Shown: piece after piece, positions 8,664 to 17,316 of the stretch
Layout of the letters: every line of letters starts with the position of its first letter
Position numbering within the stretch: the first letter of the stretch is position 1
Source: Nocardioides kribbensis
Lineage (GTDB): Bacteria; Actinomycetota; Actinomycetes; Propionibacteriales; Nocardioidaceae
Direction of reading: 5' to 3'
Assembly (NCBI RefSeq): GCF_015070375.1
Contig: NZ_JADCLL010000004.1
Span: 62,001-126,000 of the forward strand
DNA length: 64,000 nucleotides
Translations under genes and position numbers: made by a program
The notes under the pieces: model-generated
Seen by the model: the letters and a program-made list of their open reading frames with translations, nothing else
What the model was told of the DNA's origin: nothing
Database searches by the model: none

Positions 8664-8669
8664 TACGCT
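8664..8669 (+). promoter_or_regulatory. -10 hexamer TACGCT of the cyclase gene, leaderless
   Basis: TACGCT ends 8 nt before the GTG at 8678 and no ribosome-binding site lies between, so transcription probably begins at or next to the start codon. The degenerate DosR-like copy occupies the -35 position. Confidence 0.5.
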
Positions 8670-8677
8670 CTCGGCTC

Positions 8678-9523
8678 GTGACGCTCGCGGTGGTCCTCCT
8701 GGCGGCGCTCAGCGCCGTGCTCGCCGCCGCCGTGGCCGCGCTGGCCCTGTGCCTGTCGGCCGCCCGCCGGCGGGAGCGCGCGGCGCGGCGGCGCATCGCC
8801 GTGCTGGAGGCCGACCTCGACGTCGCCCTGCGCCCGCGTCCCGCGGCCACCCCGGCCGAGCGCGCCGTGCGCCGGGTCGTGCGGACCGCCACCAGGGTCC
8901 GCGAGCAGGGCGTGGCGGGTCTGCTCCAGTCCTCGCTGGAGGACCTCCAGGCCTGGGCCGCCGAGCAGCAGCAGAGCGTGGCGAGCATGGCCAGCTCCGA
9001 CGGTCGGGTGACCCTGCTGTTCTCCGACATCGAGGGGTCGACACGGCTCAACGAACGGCTCGGCGACGCCACCTGGGTGCGGGTGCTCCAGGCCCACGAC
9101 ACCCTCCTGCGCGCCCGGATCGAGCGCTACCGCGGCCAGGTGGTCAAGACCGCCGGCGACGGCTTCATGGTCGCCTTCCGCGATCCCGAGGCGGCCTGCC
9201 GCGCCGCCGTGGGGGTGCAGCGCGACCTCAAGCGCACCCTCGACCCCCGGCTGCGGCTGGTGGCGCCGGTGCGGGTGCGCATCGGCATCCACACCGGTCC
9301 CGTGGTCGCCCGCGACGGCGACTACTTCGGGCGCAACGTCGCCATGGCCGCCCGGGTCGCCGACACCGCCCAGGGCGGGGAGGTGCTGGCCAGCGAGGCC
9401 GTGCGCGCCGCCCTCGACGACGACGCCGCGGTCGACCTGGTCGAGGCCGGGGAGGTCGGGCTCAAGGGCCTGCCGGGCGTGCACGCCCTGTGGCGGGTCC
9501 TGCCCCGCGGGGAGGTCCGGTGA
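8678..9523 (+). CDS. Class III adenylate/guanylate cyclase with one N-terminal membrane helix
   Basis: 281 residues. A hydrophobic helix (TLAVVLLAALSAVLAAAVAA) anchors the protein, then a basic linker and a helical region lead to the cyclase homology domain (about 105-275). Visible catalytic features: LFSDIEGSTRLNERLG (first metal Asp), VKTAGDGFMVAF (substrate-contact Lys and second metal Asp), RIGIHTG, and GRNVAMAARV (transition-state Asn and Arg). It is therefore likely active, making cAMP from ATP. GTG 8678 is favoured by a TACGCT -10 sequence 8 nt upstream. Stop overlaps the YchJ start (GTGA). Confidence 0.88.
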   Translation: MTLAVVLLAALSAVLAAAVAALALCLSAARRRERAARRRIAVLEADLDVALRPRPAATPAERAVRRVVRTATRVREQGVAGLLQSSLEDLQAWAAEQQQSVASMASSDGRVTLLFSDIEGSTRLNERLGDATWVRVLQAHDTLLRARIERYRGQVVKTAGDGFMVAFRDPEAACRAAVGVQRDLKRTLDPRLRLVAPVRVRIGIHTGPVVARDGDYFGRNVAMAARVADTAQGGEVLASEAVRAALDDDAAVDLVEAGEVGLKGLPGVHALWRVLPRGEVR

Positions 9524-9939
9524 GCACCGGACCGCTGCGCGCGACCTGCCCGTGCGGCAGCGGGTCGGCCTACGACGCCTGCTGCGGGCGCCTGCACCGT
9601 GGCGCTGCGCGGGCGGAGACCCCCGAGGAGCTGATGCGCTCCCGCTACGCCGCCTTCGCGGTGGGCGACGCAGCGTACCTCTTCCGCACGTGGCACCCGC
9701 GCACCCGCCCCGACGACGTCGAGCTCGACCCCGCCACGGTGTGGACCGGGCTCGAGGTGCTCTCGGCCGGGGCCGACGACGTCGCCTTCGTGGCCCGCTA
9801 CGAGCGGCACGGGCTCCCCGGCGAGCAGCGCGAGCACAGCCGCTTCGTGCGGCGGGCCGGGCGGTGGGTCTACCTCGACGGCAGCGGCGGCGACCACGGC
9901 GGCGACCACGGTGGCGACCACGGCGGGGCCGGCGGGTAG
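9520..9939 (+). CDS. YchJ family protein (SEC-C motif) with a Gly-Asp-His repeat tail
   Basis: 139 residues. The N-terminus has the SEC-C zinc motif CPCGSGSAYDACCGRLH, followed by ETPEELMRSRYAAFAVGDAAYL and a conserved TWHP, typical of the YchJ family, whose core adopts an NTF2-like fold and whose function is unsettled. The C-terminus ends in a run of the tetrapeptide GDHG three times, encoded by near-identical 12-nt units (9893-9928); this could bind metal (inference). GTG start overlaps the cyclase stop by 4 nt, so the two genes are translationally coupled. Confidence 0.82.
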   Translation: MSTGPLRATCPCGSGSAYDACCGRLHRGAARAETPEELMRSRYAAFAVGDAAYLFRTWHPRTRPDDVELDPATVWTGLEVLSAGADDVAFVARYERHGLPGEQREHSRFVRRAGRWVYLDGSGGDHGGDHGGDHGGAGG

Positions 9940-9957
9940 ACCCCCCTCGCGGAGCCG

Positions 9958-9993
9958 AGGACACCCGTCCCGTGGGGAGAGGACCATCGACCC
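9958..9993. promoter_or_regulatory. Pair of DosR-like boxes upstream of the PPOX-fold gene
   Basis: Two sites of the DosR-box form lie in the spacer after ychJ: AGGAC-ACCC-GTCCC (9958-9971, nine of ten arm positions) and AGGAC-CATC-GACCC (9980-9993, eight of ten). Their centres are 22 nt apart, the two-turn spacing known for paired DosR sites. The PPOX-fold gene begins 37 nt further on. I see no clear -10 hexamer. Confidence 0.55.
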
Positions 9994-10030
9994 TCGCCGC
10001 GCCCGAGCGCCCCGGCGCAGGCTCGGAGGC

Positions 10031-10447
10031 GTGCTCCACCACCGCGACCTCTCCCCCGACGAGTGCCTCGCCCACCTGCGCGAGGCGGAGGTCGGCCGGA
10101 TGGCCGTCTCCACGCCGGGCGGACCCCACATCGTGCCGCTGACCTACGTGCTCCACGACGGCCGCGTGGTCGTGCGCACCAGCCCGTGGAGCATCGTCGG
10201 CACGCACGCCCGCGAGGGCCTGGTCGCCTTCGAGGTCGACGCGCTCGACGTGGCCAGCCGCAGCGGCTGGAGCGTGGTGGTGCGGGGGCGCGGGGAGTTC
10301 GTGACCGACCCCGCCCAGCTGGCGGCGGTGCGGGAGTGCTGGCCCGTGCCGTGGGCCGCCGGCACCCGCACGCTCGTGGTCGCGCTGCCGACCACCGACG
10401 TCACCGGCCGCAGCTTCGGTGCGTCGTCGGTCGTGCACTCGGCCTGA
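10031..10447 (+). CDS. Pyridoxamine 5'-phosphate oxidase-fold flavin/F420-binding protein
   Basis: 138 residues with the split-barrel opening LSPDECLAHLREAEVGRMAVSTPGGPHIVPLTYVLHDGRVVVRT, a hallmark of the PPOX-like family (FMN, F420 or haem ligands). Such proteins (for example in mycobacterial DosR-controlled loci) are often stress induced. GTG 10031 is the first start that begins the conserved domain; GGAGG ends 1 nt before it, an unusually short gap, so the exact start is uncertain. The two DosR-like boxes directly upstream and the kinase gene directly downstream place it in the hypoxia island. Confidence 0.8.
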   Translation: MLHHRDLSPDECLAHLREAEVGRMAVSTPGGPHIVPLTYVLHDGRVVVRTSPWSIVGTHAREGLVAFEVDALDVASRSGWSVVVRGRGEFVTDPAQLAAVRECWPVPWAAGTRTLVVALPTTDVTGRSFGASSVVHSA

Positions 10448-10548
10448 CCGCCCTCACCCGCCCGACCGACCCGCGCGACCCGCCCGGTCGATCCGCCCGG
10501 CCGACCCCGCAGGACGGGCCGGGCCGGCCCTGACGCAGGAGGCCCTCC

Positions 10549-12186
10549 GTGCGCCACACTGAGCCGATGCCCCACCGTCGACTCGACCTCAGCGGCTCCA
10601 CCCACGCGCTGCTGGACGCCGTGGTCGCCATCTCCTCCGACCTCGACCTCCACAGCGTGCTGCTGCGCATCGTGGAGTCGGCCGCCGAGCTCACCGGCGC
10701 CCAGTACGCCGCCCTCGGCGTCATCGGCCGCGACGGCGACCTGTCCGACTTCGTCACCACCGGCCTCGACGACGCCGAGCGTGAGGCGATCGGCGCCCCG
10801 CCGCACGGCCGGGGCATCCTGCGGCTGCTGGTCGACCACCCCGAGCCGCTGCGCCTGCAGGACCTCTCCGCCCACCCCGCCTCCTACGGCTTCCCCGCCC
10901 ACCACCCCCCGATGCGGACCTTCCTCGGGGTGCCCGTGCGGGTGCGCGGCGCGGTCTTCGGCAACCTCTACCTGACGCAGAAGAGCCCTGTCGAGGACGC
11001 TGCGGAGCCCGAGCCCGGCTTCACCGACGAGGACGTCGCGCTGGTCGAGGCGCTGGCCTCGGCGGCCGGCTTCGTCATCGGCAACGCGCGCGCCTACGGC
11101 CTGAGCGAGCGACGGCGAGAGTGGCTGGAGGCCGCGGCGGTGCTGGGCGAGCACCTCCAGCCGCCCGTCGACCGGGGCGACACCCTCGTGCGCGTGGCCG
11201 AGGCGACCCGCACGGTGGGGCGTGCCCGCGCGGCGGCCGTGCTGCGCCTGCCCACCGGCCCGCAGGCCCCGACGATCGTGGCGCTGGCCTGCCACGAGGC
11301 CCAGCGCGAGGCGTTCACCGACCTGCTCGAGGCCGCCCTGCCGCTCGTCGCCGGCCACGTCGACGCGGTCGAGGGACCGCTGCCGGAGCCGGTCGACCTC
11401 GAGGTCGAGGGCCAGGCGGTCGTGCTGGTGCCCGTGCGGACCCACCTCACCTCGCCGGTCGCCCTCGCGGTGGTCACCGACCTCGCCCACGGACCGCAGG
11501 ACGTCGAGGAGCGCGAGCTGCTGGTCTCCTTCGCCGACCAGGCCGCCCTGTCCCTCGACCGGGCGCAGGCGCTGGCCGAGCGGGCCCAGATGGCGGTCGT
11601 CTCCGACCGCGAGCGGATCGCCCGCGACCTGCACGACGTGGTGATCCAGCGCCTCTTCGCCACCGGCCTGCAGCTGCAGGGCGTCGGCATGCTGACCAGC
11701 GACCGCGAGGTCGCGGCGCGGGTGGACCGCGCCGTCGACGACCTCGACGCCACGATCCGCGACATCCGCGGCACGATCTTCGCGCTGCGCCACCGCAGCG
11801 TCGCCACCCTGCGCGACGAGCTCGACGAGCTGGTCGGCGACGCCGCCCCCCTGCTCGGCTTCACCCCGCTGCTGCGCACCGAGGGCCCGGTCGACACCGC
11901 GGTCACCGCCCGGGTGCGCGAGCACCTGCTGCCGGTGCTGCGCGAGGCCCTCAGCAACATCGCCCGCCACGCCGAGGCCGGGGCCGCCTGGGTCACCCTC
12001 GGCGTCGACGACGGCGAGGTGACGCTGCGCGTCGAGGACGACGGTAGAGGCCTGCCCGCCGAGCGCGTCGAGAGCGGGCTGCGCAACGCCGCCCACCGCG
12101 CCGAGGGGCTCGGGGGCTCCCTGGAGCTGGCCCCCCGCGAGCCGCGCGGCACGGTGCTGGTGTGGCGCGCCCGCGCCGGGTCGTGA
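10549..12186 (+). CDS. devS: DevS/DosT-like sensor histidine kinase with two GAF domains
   Basis: 545 residues. GAF-A (about 20-185) contains GFPAHHPPMRTFLGVPVRV, the same local sequence that carries the haem-ligating His149 in M. tuberculosis DevS; the candidate ligand here is His119 (His118 is adjacent). GAF-B (about 205-340) follows. The dimerisation/phosphoacceptor segment is RERIARDLHDVVIQRLF with His362 (HisKA_3), and the ATPase has EALSNIARHAEAG (N box) and EDDGRGLP (G box). It should sense O2, NO, CO or redox state through haem and phosphorylate DevR. GGAGG at 10538-10542 lies 6 nt before GTG 10549. It faces devR tail to tail, 22 nt apart. Confidence 0.9.
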   Translation: MRHTEPMPHRRLDLSGSTHALLDAVVAISSDLDLHSVLLRIVESAAELTGAQYAALGVIGRDGDLSDFVTTGLDDAEREAIGAPPHGRGILRLLVDHPEPLRLQDLSAHPASYGFPAHHPPMRTFLGVPVRVRGAVFGNLYLTQKSPVEDAAEPEPGFTDEDVALVEALASAAGFVIGNARAYGLSERRREWLEAAAVLGEHLQPPVDRGDTLVRVAEATRTVGRARAAAVLRLPTGPQAPTIVALACHEAQREAFTDLLEAALPLVAGHVDAVEGPLPEPVDLEVEGQAVVLVPVRTHLTSPVALAVVTDLAHGPQDVEERELLVSFADQAALSLDRAQALAERAQMAVVSDRERIARDLHDVVIQRLFATGLQLQGVGMLTSDREVAARVDRAVDDLDATIRDIRGTIFALRHRSVATLRDELDELVGDAAPLLGFTPLLRTEGPVDTAVTARVREHLLPVLREALSNIARHAEAGAAWVTLGVDDGEVTLRVEDDGRGLPAERVESGLRNAAHRAEGLGGSLELAPREPRGTVLVWRARAGS

Positions 12187-12208
12187 GCCCGTGGGGCCCG
12201 GGTGCCGC

Positions 12209-12913
12209 TCAGTCCCGGGGGCTCCCGGCGCCCGGGCCCAGCAGTCGGCTGGCCAGCACAGCGGCCTGGGTGCGCCGCTCCAGGCCGAGCTTGGCCAGGA
12301 TGCTCGACACGTAGTTCTTGACGGTCTTCTCCGCCAGGTGCACCCGCTCGCCGATCTGGCGGTTGGTGAGGCCCTCGGCGATGAGGGCCAGCAGTTTGAG
12401 CTCCTGCTCGGTCAGCTCGGCCAGCTCCGGCACGGTCGCCGAGCCGGTGCGCACCCGGTCGAGCACCCGGGCGGTGAGGGCGGGGTCGATGAGGGAGTGC
12501 CCCATGGCGACCGAGCGCACGGCGCCGACGAGGTCCTGGCCGCGGATCTGCTTGAGCACGTAGCCCGCGGCGCCGGCCATGATCGCGGCGAAGAGGGCCT
12601 CGTCGTCGTCGTAGGAGGTCAGCACCAGGGCCTTGATGCCGGGGTCCACGGCGCGCACCGCGCGGCACACCTCGATGCCCGAGCCGTCGGGCAGGCGGGC
12701 GTCGAGCACGGCCACGTCGGGGCGCAGGGCGGGGATGCGGGAGATGGCCTCGTGCGCCGAGCCCGACTCCCCGACCACCTCGATGCCGCCCGACTGCTCC
12801 AGCAGCGCACGGATGCCCTGGCGCACCACCTCGTGGTCGTCGAGGAGGAACACGCGGACCGGGCGGTCCTGCCCGGCCTGCCCGCCCTGGTCGCTCGGTG
12901 TCTGGTCAGCCAC
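12209..12913 (-). CDS. devR: DevR/DosR-like NarL-family response regulator
   Basis: 234 residues. The receiver has the acidic pocket (LLDDHEVV), phosphoacceptor Asp71 (VLDARLPDG), Thr/Ser switch (LTSYDDDEALF) and Lys (VLKQIRG). The LuxR-type helix-turn-helix reads LTEQELKLLALIAEGLTNRQI then LAEKTVKNYVS, so the DosR recognition-helix pattern K-T-V-K-N is intact, followed by AKLGLERRTQAA as in DosR. It should bind GGGAC-N4-GTCCC-type boxes. The GTG start overlaps the end of cydDC by 8 nt, so it is probably the last gene of the cyd operon, an unusual position that would link regulator dose to cyd transcription. Confidence 0.92.
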   Translation of the reverse strand: MADQTPSDQGGQAGQDRPVRVFLLDDHEVVRQGIRALLEQSGGIEVVGESGSAHEAISRIPALRPDVAVLDARLPDGSGIEVCRAVRAVDPGIKALVLTSYDDDEALFAAIMAGAAGYVLKQIRGQDLVGAVRSVAMGHSLIDPALTARVLDRVRTGSATVPELAELTEQELKLLALIAEGLTNRQIGERVHLAEKTVKNYVSSILAKLGLERRTQAAVLASRLLGPGAGSPRD

Positions 12914-15900
12914 GGTGCAGCTCCTCGGTCTCGGCCACCGGGTCGGGCCGTGGGGGCCCGTCGTGCCGGCCCAGATGTACCACGTCGTCGACCAGGTCGA
13001 CACCCGCCGAGCCATGGGTGATCCACACGACCGTGCGCCCCGCACCTGCCGCGCGCCCGTCCGGCCCGAGCACCTCGCGCGCCAGGTCGGCGGCCGTGGC
13101 CTCGTCGAGGTGGGCCGTCGGCTCGTCGAGCACGAGCACCGGTGGGTCGGCGAGCAGGGCCCGGGCCACGCCGAGGCGGGCGCGCTCACCGCCGGAGACC
13201 CCGGCGTGGCCCTCGCCGAGCCAGGTGTGGAGGCCGTCGGGCAGCGCGTCGAGCCACGGGCCGAGCCGGGCCGCGCGCAGGGCGGCCTCCACGCGGGCGT
13301 CGTCGGCGTCGGGCCGGGCCAGGCGCACGTTCTCGACCAGGGTCGAGGCGAACACGTGCGGTGAGTCGTCGACCAGCCCGACGGTGCGGCGTACGTCGTG
13401 GAGCGCGAGCCCCCGCAGGTCCACGGTGTCGAGCAGGACCCTGCCCGTGCTCGGGTCCAGGAAGCGCAGCAGCAGTGCGGCCAGGGTGCTCTTCCCCGAC
13501 CCCGACGGGCCGACGACGGCCACGCGGCGACCGGGCGGCAGCCGGAGGTCGAGGTCGCCCACCGCCTCCTCCTCGCCCCAGCCGGCGCCGACGCGGTGGA
13601 GGACCACCGCCGGGTGCTCGGGCGCCGGTCGCGGCCGTGGCGGGTCGAGCACGCGCGGGGCCAGGGCGGCCAGCGCGTCGAGGCGGTCGCGGGCGGCGCG
13701 GGTGCGCACGCCGACGGCGCCCGCGTCGGCCACCGGCAGCAGCACGTCGGTGAGCGCGAGCGGCAGGAGCAGCAGCAGCGCGGCCCGCGGCGCGTCGAGC
13801 GCACCGTCGGCCACCGCCGGGGCGAGCAGGAGCGCGAGCGCCACCGTGGACGCGGCCGCCGCGCCGAGCACGACGGCGCGCCCGGCGGCGAGCGCGGTGG
13901 CGGCGCGCACGGTGTCGCGCCCGAGGTCCTCGGAGTCGGCGGCCACCCGGTCGGCGGCGCGTCCGCGCGCCTGCCACAGGCGCAGCTCCTCGCCCAGGTC
14001 GACCGCCTCCACGACGTGCTCGGCCAGCCGGGCGCGGGTGGCCACGGCACCGGCCTCGGCCCGCGCGGCGCCACGGCGGGCGACGGCGTGGGCCAGCACC
14101 GCGGCGCCGGCGCTGCCCCCGGCGACGACGAGGCCCGCGGGCCACCGCGCGAGGGAGGCCACCACCGCGGCCAGGACCACCACGAGGACGGCCGAGCGCA
14201 CCGGCAGCCGCTCGCGCAGCTCGCGGTCGAGCACGCTGTCGACGTCGTCGACCACCGAGGCCAGCACGTCGCCGCGGCGGCGCCCGAGCGCACCGGGGGT
14301 GAGCGGCACCAGCAGGTCGTAGACCCGTGCCCGCTGCTCGGCCAGCATGCCCAGCACCACGTCGTGGGCGCGCAGGCGCTCGGCCCAGCGCAGCGCGGGT
14401 CGCGCCAGCCCGAAGGCCCGCACGCCCACGATGGCCACCATGAGGGTCAGCACGGGCGGCTGCTCCGAGGCACGGACCAGCAGCCAGCCCGCCGTCGCCG
14501 TCAGGGCCACCCCCGAGGCCGAGGCGAGGGACCCGAGCACGGTGGCCACCCCCAGGCCGCCCAGGACGCCGGCGGCGCGGGACGGGTCGGGCCGGGGCCC
14601 CTCCCCCGCAGCCGGTCGGGGTACGACCGCGGGCGGGACGGCCACAGGCAGGACGGGCACAGGCGGGACGGACAGAGACGGGGCGGCCACAGGAGGGGCG
14701 GGCACGCGCACCACGTGGTCGGCGAGGCCGACCAGCGCCGGGCGGTGGGTGACCACGACCACCGCGCGGGAGCGGGCCAGGTCGACCAGGGTGTCGGCGA
14801 CGAGCTGCTCGGTGAGGTCGTCGAGGTGGGCGGTCGGCTCGTCGAGCAGCACCCACGGCCGGTCGGCGACGACCACGCGCGCCAGCGCGAGACGAGCCCG
14901 CTCCCCCGCGGAGAGGCTGGCTCCGTCCTCGGCGAGGTCGGTGTCGAGCCCGGCGGGCAGGTCGCGCACCCGCTCCTCCAGCGCCACCAGGCGCAGCGCG
15001 GCCCACAGCTCCACGTCGCCGGCGCCGGGCTGGCCCAGGCGCAGGTTGTCGCCGACGGTGCCGGCCACGAAGCCCGGACGCTGCGGGAGCCACGCGACCC
15101 GCCGCTGCCACGCGGGGTCGGCGGCGACCCGGTCGACGTGCCCGGCGGTCGCCGGCAGCAGACCGGCCAGCACCGCGAGCAGGGTCGACTTGCCGCACCC
15201 CGAGGGCCCGACCACCACGGTGAAGCCGCGCTCGGGCAGGTCGGCGTCGAGGCGGTCGAGCACGGGGGTCGTCCGCCCGGGGTGCAGGAGGGTCAGCCCG
15301 CGCACCCGCAGCGGGCCGGACCCGACCCTCGTGGCCTCGTGGGCGCGGGGGTGGTCGGCCACGGGCGCGTCCAGCACGGCCGCGACCTGCTCGAAGGTCG
15401 CGACGCCCTCGGCGGCGGCGTGGAACTCCGCACCCACGCGGCGCAGCGGCCAGTAGGCCTCCGGCGCCAGCAGCAGCACGACCAGCGCCGTGCGCAGGTC
15501 GAGGCCCCCGTCGGCGACCCGCAGACCCACGCTCACGGCGACCAGGGCCACCGAGAGGGTGGCCACCAGCTCGAGCACGGCCGAGGAGGCGAAGGCCAGC
15601 CGCAGCGTGGCGGCGCTCGCCCGGCGGTAGCGCTCGGTCGCGACCCGGATCCGCGCCGACTGCGCCTCGGCGCGACCGAACACGACCAGGGTCGGCAGCC
15701 CGCGCACCACGTCGACGAAGTGGCCGGCCAGCGAGCCCAGCTCGCGCCACTGCCGCTCCGCGCGGTCGCGGGTGGCCAGGCCGACCAGCGCGGCGAAGAC
15801 CGGCACCAGCGGCAGGGTCAGCAGCACGATGCCGGCGCTGAGCAGGTCCTGCGTCGCGATCGCCGCCACCGCGAGCGGGGGCAGCACGAGGGCCAGCACG

Positions 15901-16280
15901 AGGGCGGGGAGGTAGCGGGTCAGGTAGGGCTCGCACGCCGCCACCCCGCGCGTGGCGAGCAGCGCGACGCCCCCGCCCGGGTCGTCGCCGACGCGCGCCA
16001 CCAGCCGGCGGCGTACGTCGGTCGCCACCAGCGCCGCCGCGCGTGCGGCGGCCCGGTCCCCGACCAGCGAGGCGACTCCGCGACCGGCGAGGGCGGCGGC
16101 GAGGGCCCACGCCCAGGGGCCGACCGGCGCCCCGGAGACGACGGCGACGAGCAGCCCCGCCAGCGCCCCCGCCTGGGCCAGCACGAGCGCGCCGCCGACG
16201 GCGCCCGCGGCCAGCACCGCGGCGAGCTCGCGGCGCGCCGGGGCCAGGCGTCGCAGCAGGCGCGGGTCGGTCGGTCTCAC
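12906..16280 (-). CDS. cydDC: Fused CydD-CydC heterodimer-type ABC exporter needed for cytochrome bd assembly
   Basis: 1124 residues containing two complete ABC exporter halves. Half 1: membrane segments about 10-300 and an ATPase with Walker A GPSGCGKST, signature LSAGERARLALAR and Walker B PWVLLDEPTAHLD. A Pro/Val-rich linker (VPAPPVAAPSLSVPPVPVLP) joins half 2: Walker A GPSGSGKST, signature VSGGERARLGVAR, Walker B PVLVLDEPTAHLD. CydDC exports reductant (glutathione/cysteine in E. coli) and is required for bd oxidase haem insertion. Fusion into one chain is known in some actinobacteria. The GTG overlaps the cydB stop (GTGA). Both nucleotide sites look intact. Confidence 0.93.
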   Translation of the reverse strand: MRPTDPRLLRRLAPARRELAAVLAAGAVGGALVLAQAGALAGLLVAVVSGAPVGPWAWALAAALAGRGVASLVGDRAAARAAALVATDVRRRLVARVGDDPGGGVALLATRGVAACEPYLTRYLPALVLALVLPPLAVAAIATQDLLSAGIVLLTLPLVPVFAALVGLATRDRAERQWRELGSLAGHFVDVVRGLPTLVVFGRAEAQSARIRVATERYRRASAATLRLAFASSAVLELVATLSVALVAVSVGLRVADGGLDLRTALVVLLLAPEAYWPLRRVGAEFHAAAEGVATFEQVAAVLDAPVADHPRAHEATRVGSGPLRVRGLTLLHPGRTTPVLDRLDADLPERGFTVVVGPSGCGKSTLLAVLAGLLPATAGHVDRVAADPAWQRRVAWLPQRPGFVAGTVGDNLRLGQPGAGDVELWAALRLVALEERVRDLPAGLDTDLAEDGASLSAGERARLALARVVVADRPWVLLDEPTAHLDDLTEQLVADTLVDLARSRAVVVVTHRPALVGLADHVVRVPAPPVAAPSLSVPPVPVLPVAVPPAVVPRPAAGEGPRPDPSRAAGVLGGLGVATVLGSLASASGVALTATAGWLLVRASEQPPVLTLMVAIVGVRAFGLARPALRWAERLRAHDVVLGMLAEQRARVYDLLVPLTPGALGRRRGDVLASVVDDVDSVLDRELRERLPVRSAVLVVVLAAVVASLARWPAGLVVAGGSAGAAVLAHAVARRGAARAEAGAVATRARLAEHVVEAVDLGEELRLWQARGRAADRVAADSEDLGRDTVRAATALAAGRAVVLGAAAASTVALALLLAPAVADGALDAPRAALLLLLPLALTDVLLPVADAGAVGVRTRAARDRLDALAALAPRVLDPPRPRPAPEHPAVVLHRVGAGWGEEEAVGDLDLRLPPGRRVAVVGPSGSGKSTLAALLLRFLDPSTGRVLLDTVDLRGLALHDVRRTVGLVDDSPHVFASTLVENVRLARPDADDARVEAALRAARLGPWLDALPDGLHTWLGEGHAGVSGGERARLGVARALLADPPVLVLDEPTAHLDEATAADLAREVLGPDGRAAGAGRTVVWITHGSAGVDLVDDVVHLGRHDGPPRPDPVAETEELHRG

Positions 16281-17299
16281 CGCTGCGGCTCGGGCACGCG
16301 CCCGGCGGCCGGGATGTGGTGCACCGAGATCCGCTGCCGGAAGACCCAGTAGGTCCACCCCTGGTAGGCCAGCACGACGGGGGTGAAGACGGCGGCGACC
16401 ACCGTCATCACGCCGAGGGTGTAGGAGGTCGCGGCGGCGTTGGTCGTGGTCAGGCCCGTGCCGTCGGCCAGCGTCGTGGGCATCACGTCGGGGAAGAGCG
16501 CGGCGAAGAGACCGGCCACCGCGAGGGCGATGGCGGCGAAGGTGCCGACGAAGGCCCAGCCCTCGCGGCCCACGCCGACGGCCAGCACACCGAGCACCAG
16601 CGCGACCGCCGCGCCGAGGAAGAGGACCGCCGAGGCGAGGTCGCCGGTGTCGCGCTGGGTCCACGACAGGAAGGCCACGGCGGCGATCGCCGCCGCGGTG
16701 CCCAGCCCCGAGGCCAGGCCCCGGGCGTCGCGCCGCACCGGTCCGTCGGTCTTGAGGGCGAGGAAGACCGCGCCGTGGGTGAGGAAGAGCAGCAGCGTGG
16801 TGACACCGCCGAGCAGGGCGTAGGGGTGCAGCAGGGTCAGCAGGCCGCCGGCGTACTCGCTGTCGGCGTCGAGCGGCACCCCGTGCAGGATGTTGGCGAA
16901 CGCCACGCCCCACAGCAGCGCCGGCACGAAGGAGCCCACCACGAGGGCGACGTCCCAGCGCGCGCGCCAACGGTCGTCGTCGACCTTGGCGCGGTACTCG
17001 AAGGCCAGGCCGCGCACGATGAGCGCCACCAGGATCATCAGCAGCGGCAGGTAGAAGCCGCTGAACAGGGTGGCGTACCACTCCGGGAAGGCGGCGAAGG
17101 TGGCGCCGCCGGCGACCAGCACCCACACCGCGTTGCCGTCCCAGACCGGCCCGACGGTGTTGAGCAGCACCCGTCGCTCGGCCTCGGAGCGGCCGAGCAC
17201 CGGCAGCAGCATGCCGACGCCGAAGTCGAAGCCCTCCAGGCAGAAGTAGCCGATCCACAGGACGGCGATGAGGGCGAACCAGACGGTCGTGAGCTCCAT
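16277..17299 (-). CDS. cydB: Cytochrome bd ubiquinol/menaquinol oxidase subunit II
   Basis: 340 residues, opening MELTTVWFALIAVLWIGYFC then LEGFDFGVGMLLP, with the conserved GFDFG and later GPVWDGNAVWV; about nine membrane helices. It pairs with CydA in the cytochrome bd oxidase, which reduces O2 at low oxygen tension without pumping protons. Length is usual for actinobacterial CydB. Start ATG lies 17 nt after the cydA stop; its stop overlaps the cydDC start by 4 nt, so all are one transcript. Confidence 0.96.
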   Translation of the reverse strand: MELTTVWFALIAVLWIGYFCLEGFDFGVGMLLPVLGRSEAERRVLLNTVGPVWDGNAVWVLVAGGATFAAFPEWYATLFSGFYLPLLMILVALIVRGLAFEYRAKVDDDRWRARWDVALVVGSFVPALLWGVAFANILHGVPLDADSEYAGGLLTLLHPYALLGGVTTLLLFLTHGAVFLALKTDGPVRRDARGLASGLGTAAAIAAVAFLSWTQRDTGDLASAVLFLGAAVALVLGVLAVGVGREGWAFVGTFAAIALAVAGLFAALFPDVMPTTLADGTGLTTTNAAATSYTLGVMTVVAAVFTPVVLAYQGWTYWVFRQRISVHHIPAAGRVPEPQR

Positions 17300-17316
17300 G
17301 CTCGGGTCCTCCGGAC

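Noticed and set aside
10448..10548. DosR-like box before the DevS gene
   Set aside because: I looked for GGGAC-N4-GTCCC with at most two mismatches and found none in this spacer.
13398..16352. Long plus-strand frame (984 codons) opposite cydDC
   Set aside because: Antisense frame in GC-rich DNA, with His/Arg/Gln-rich composition and no domain; cydDC explains the sequence.
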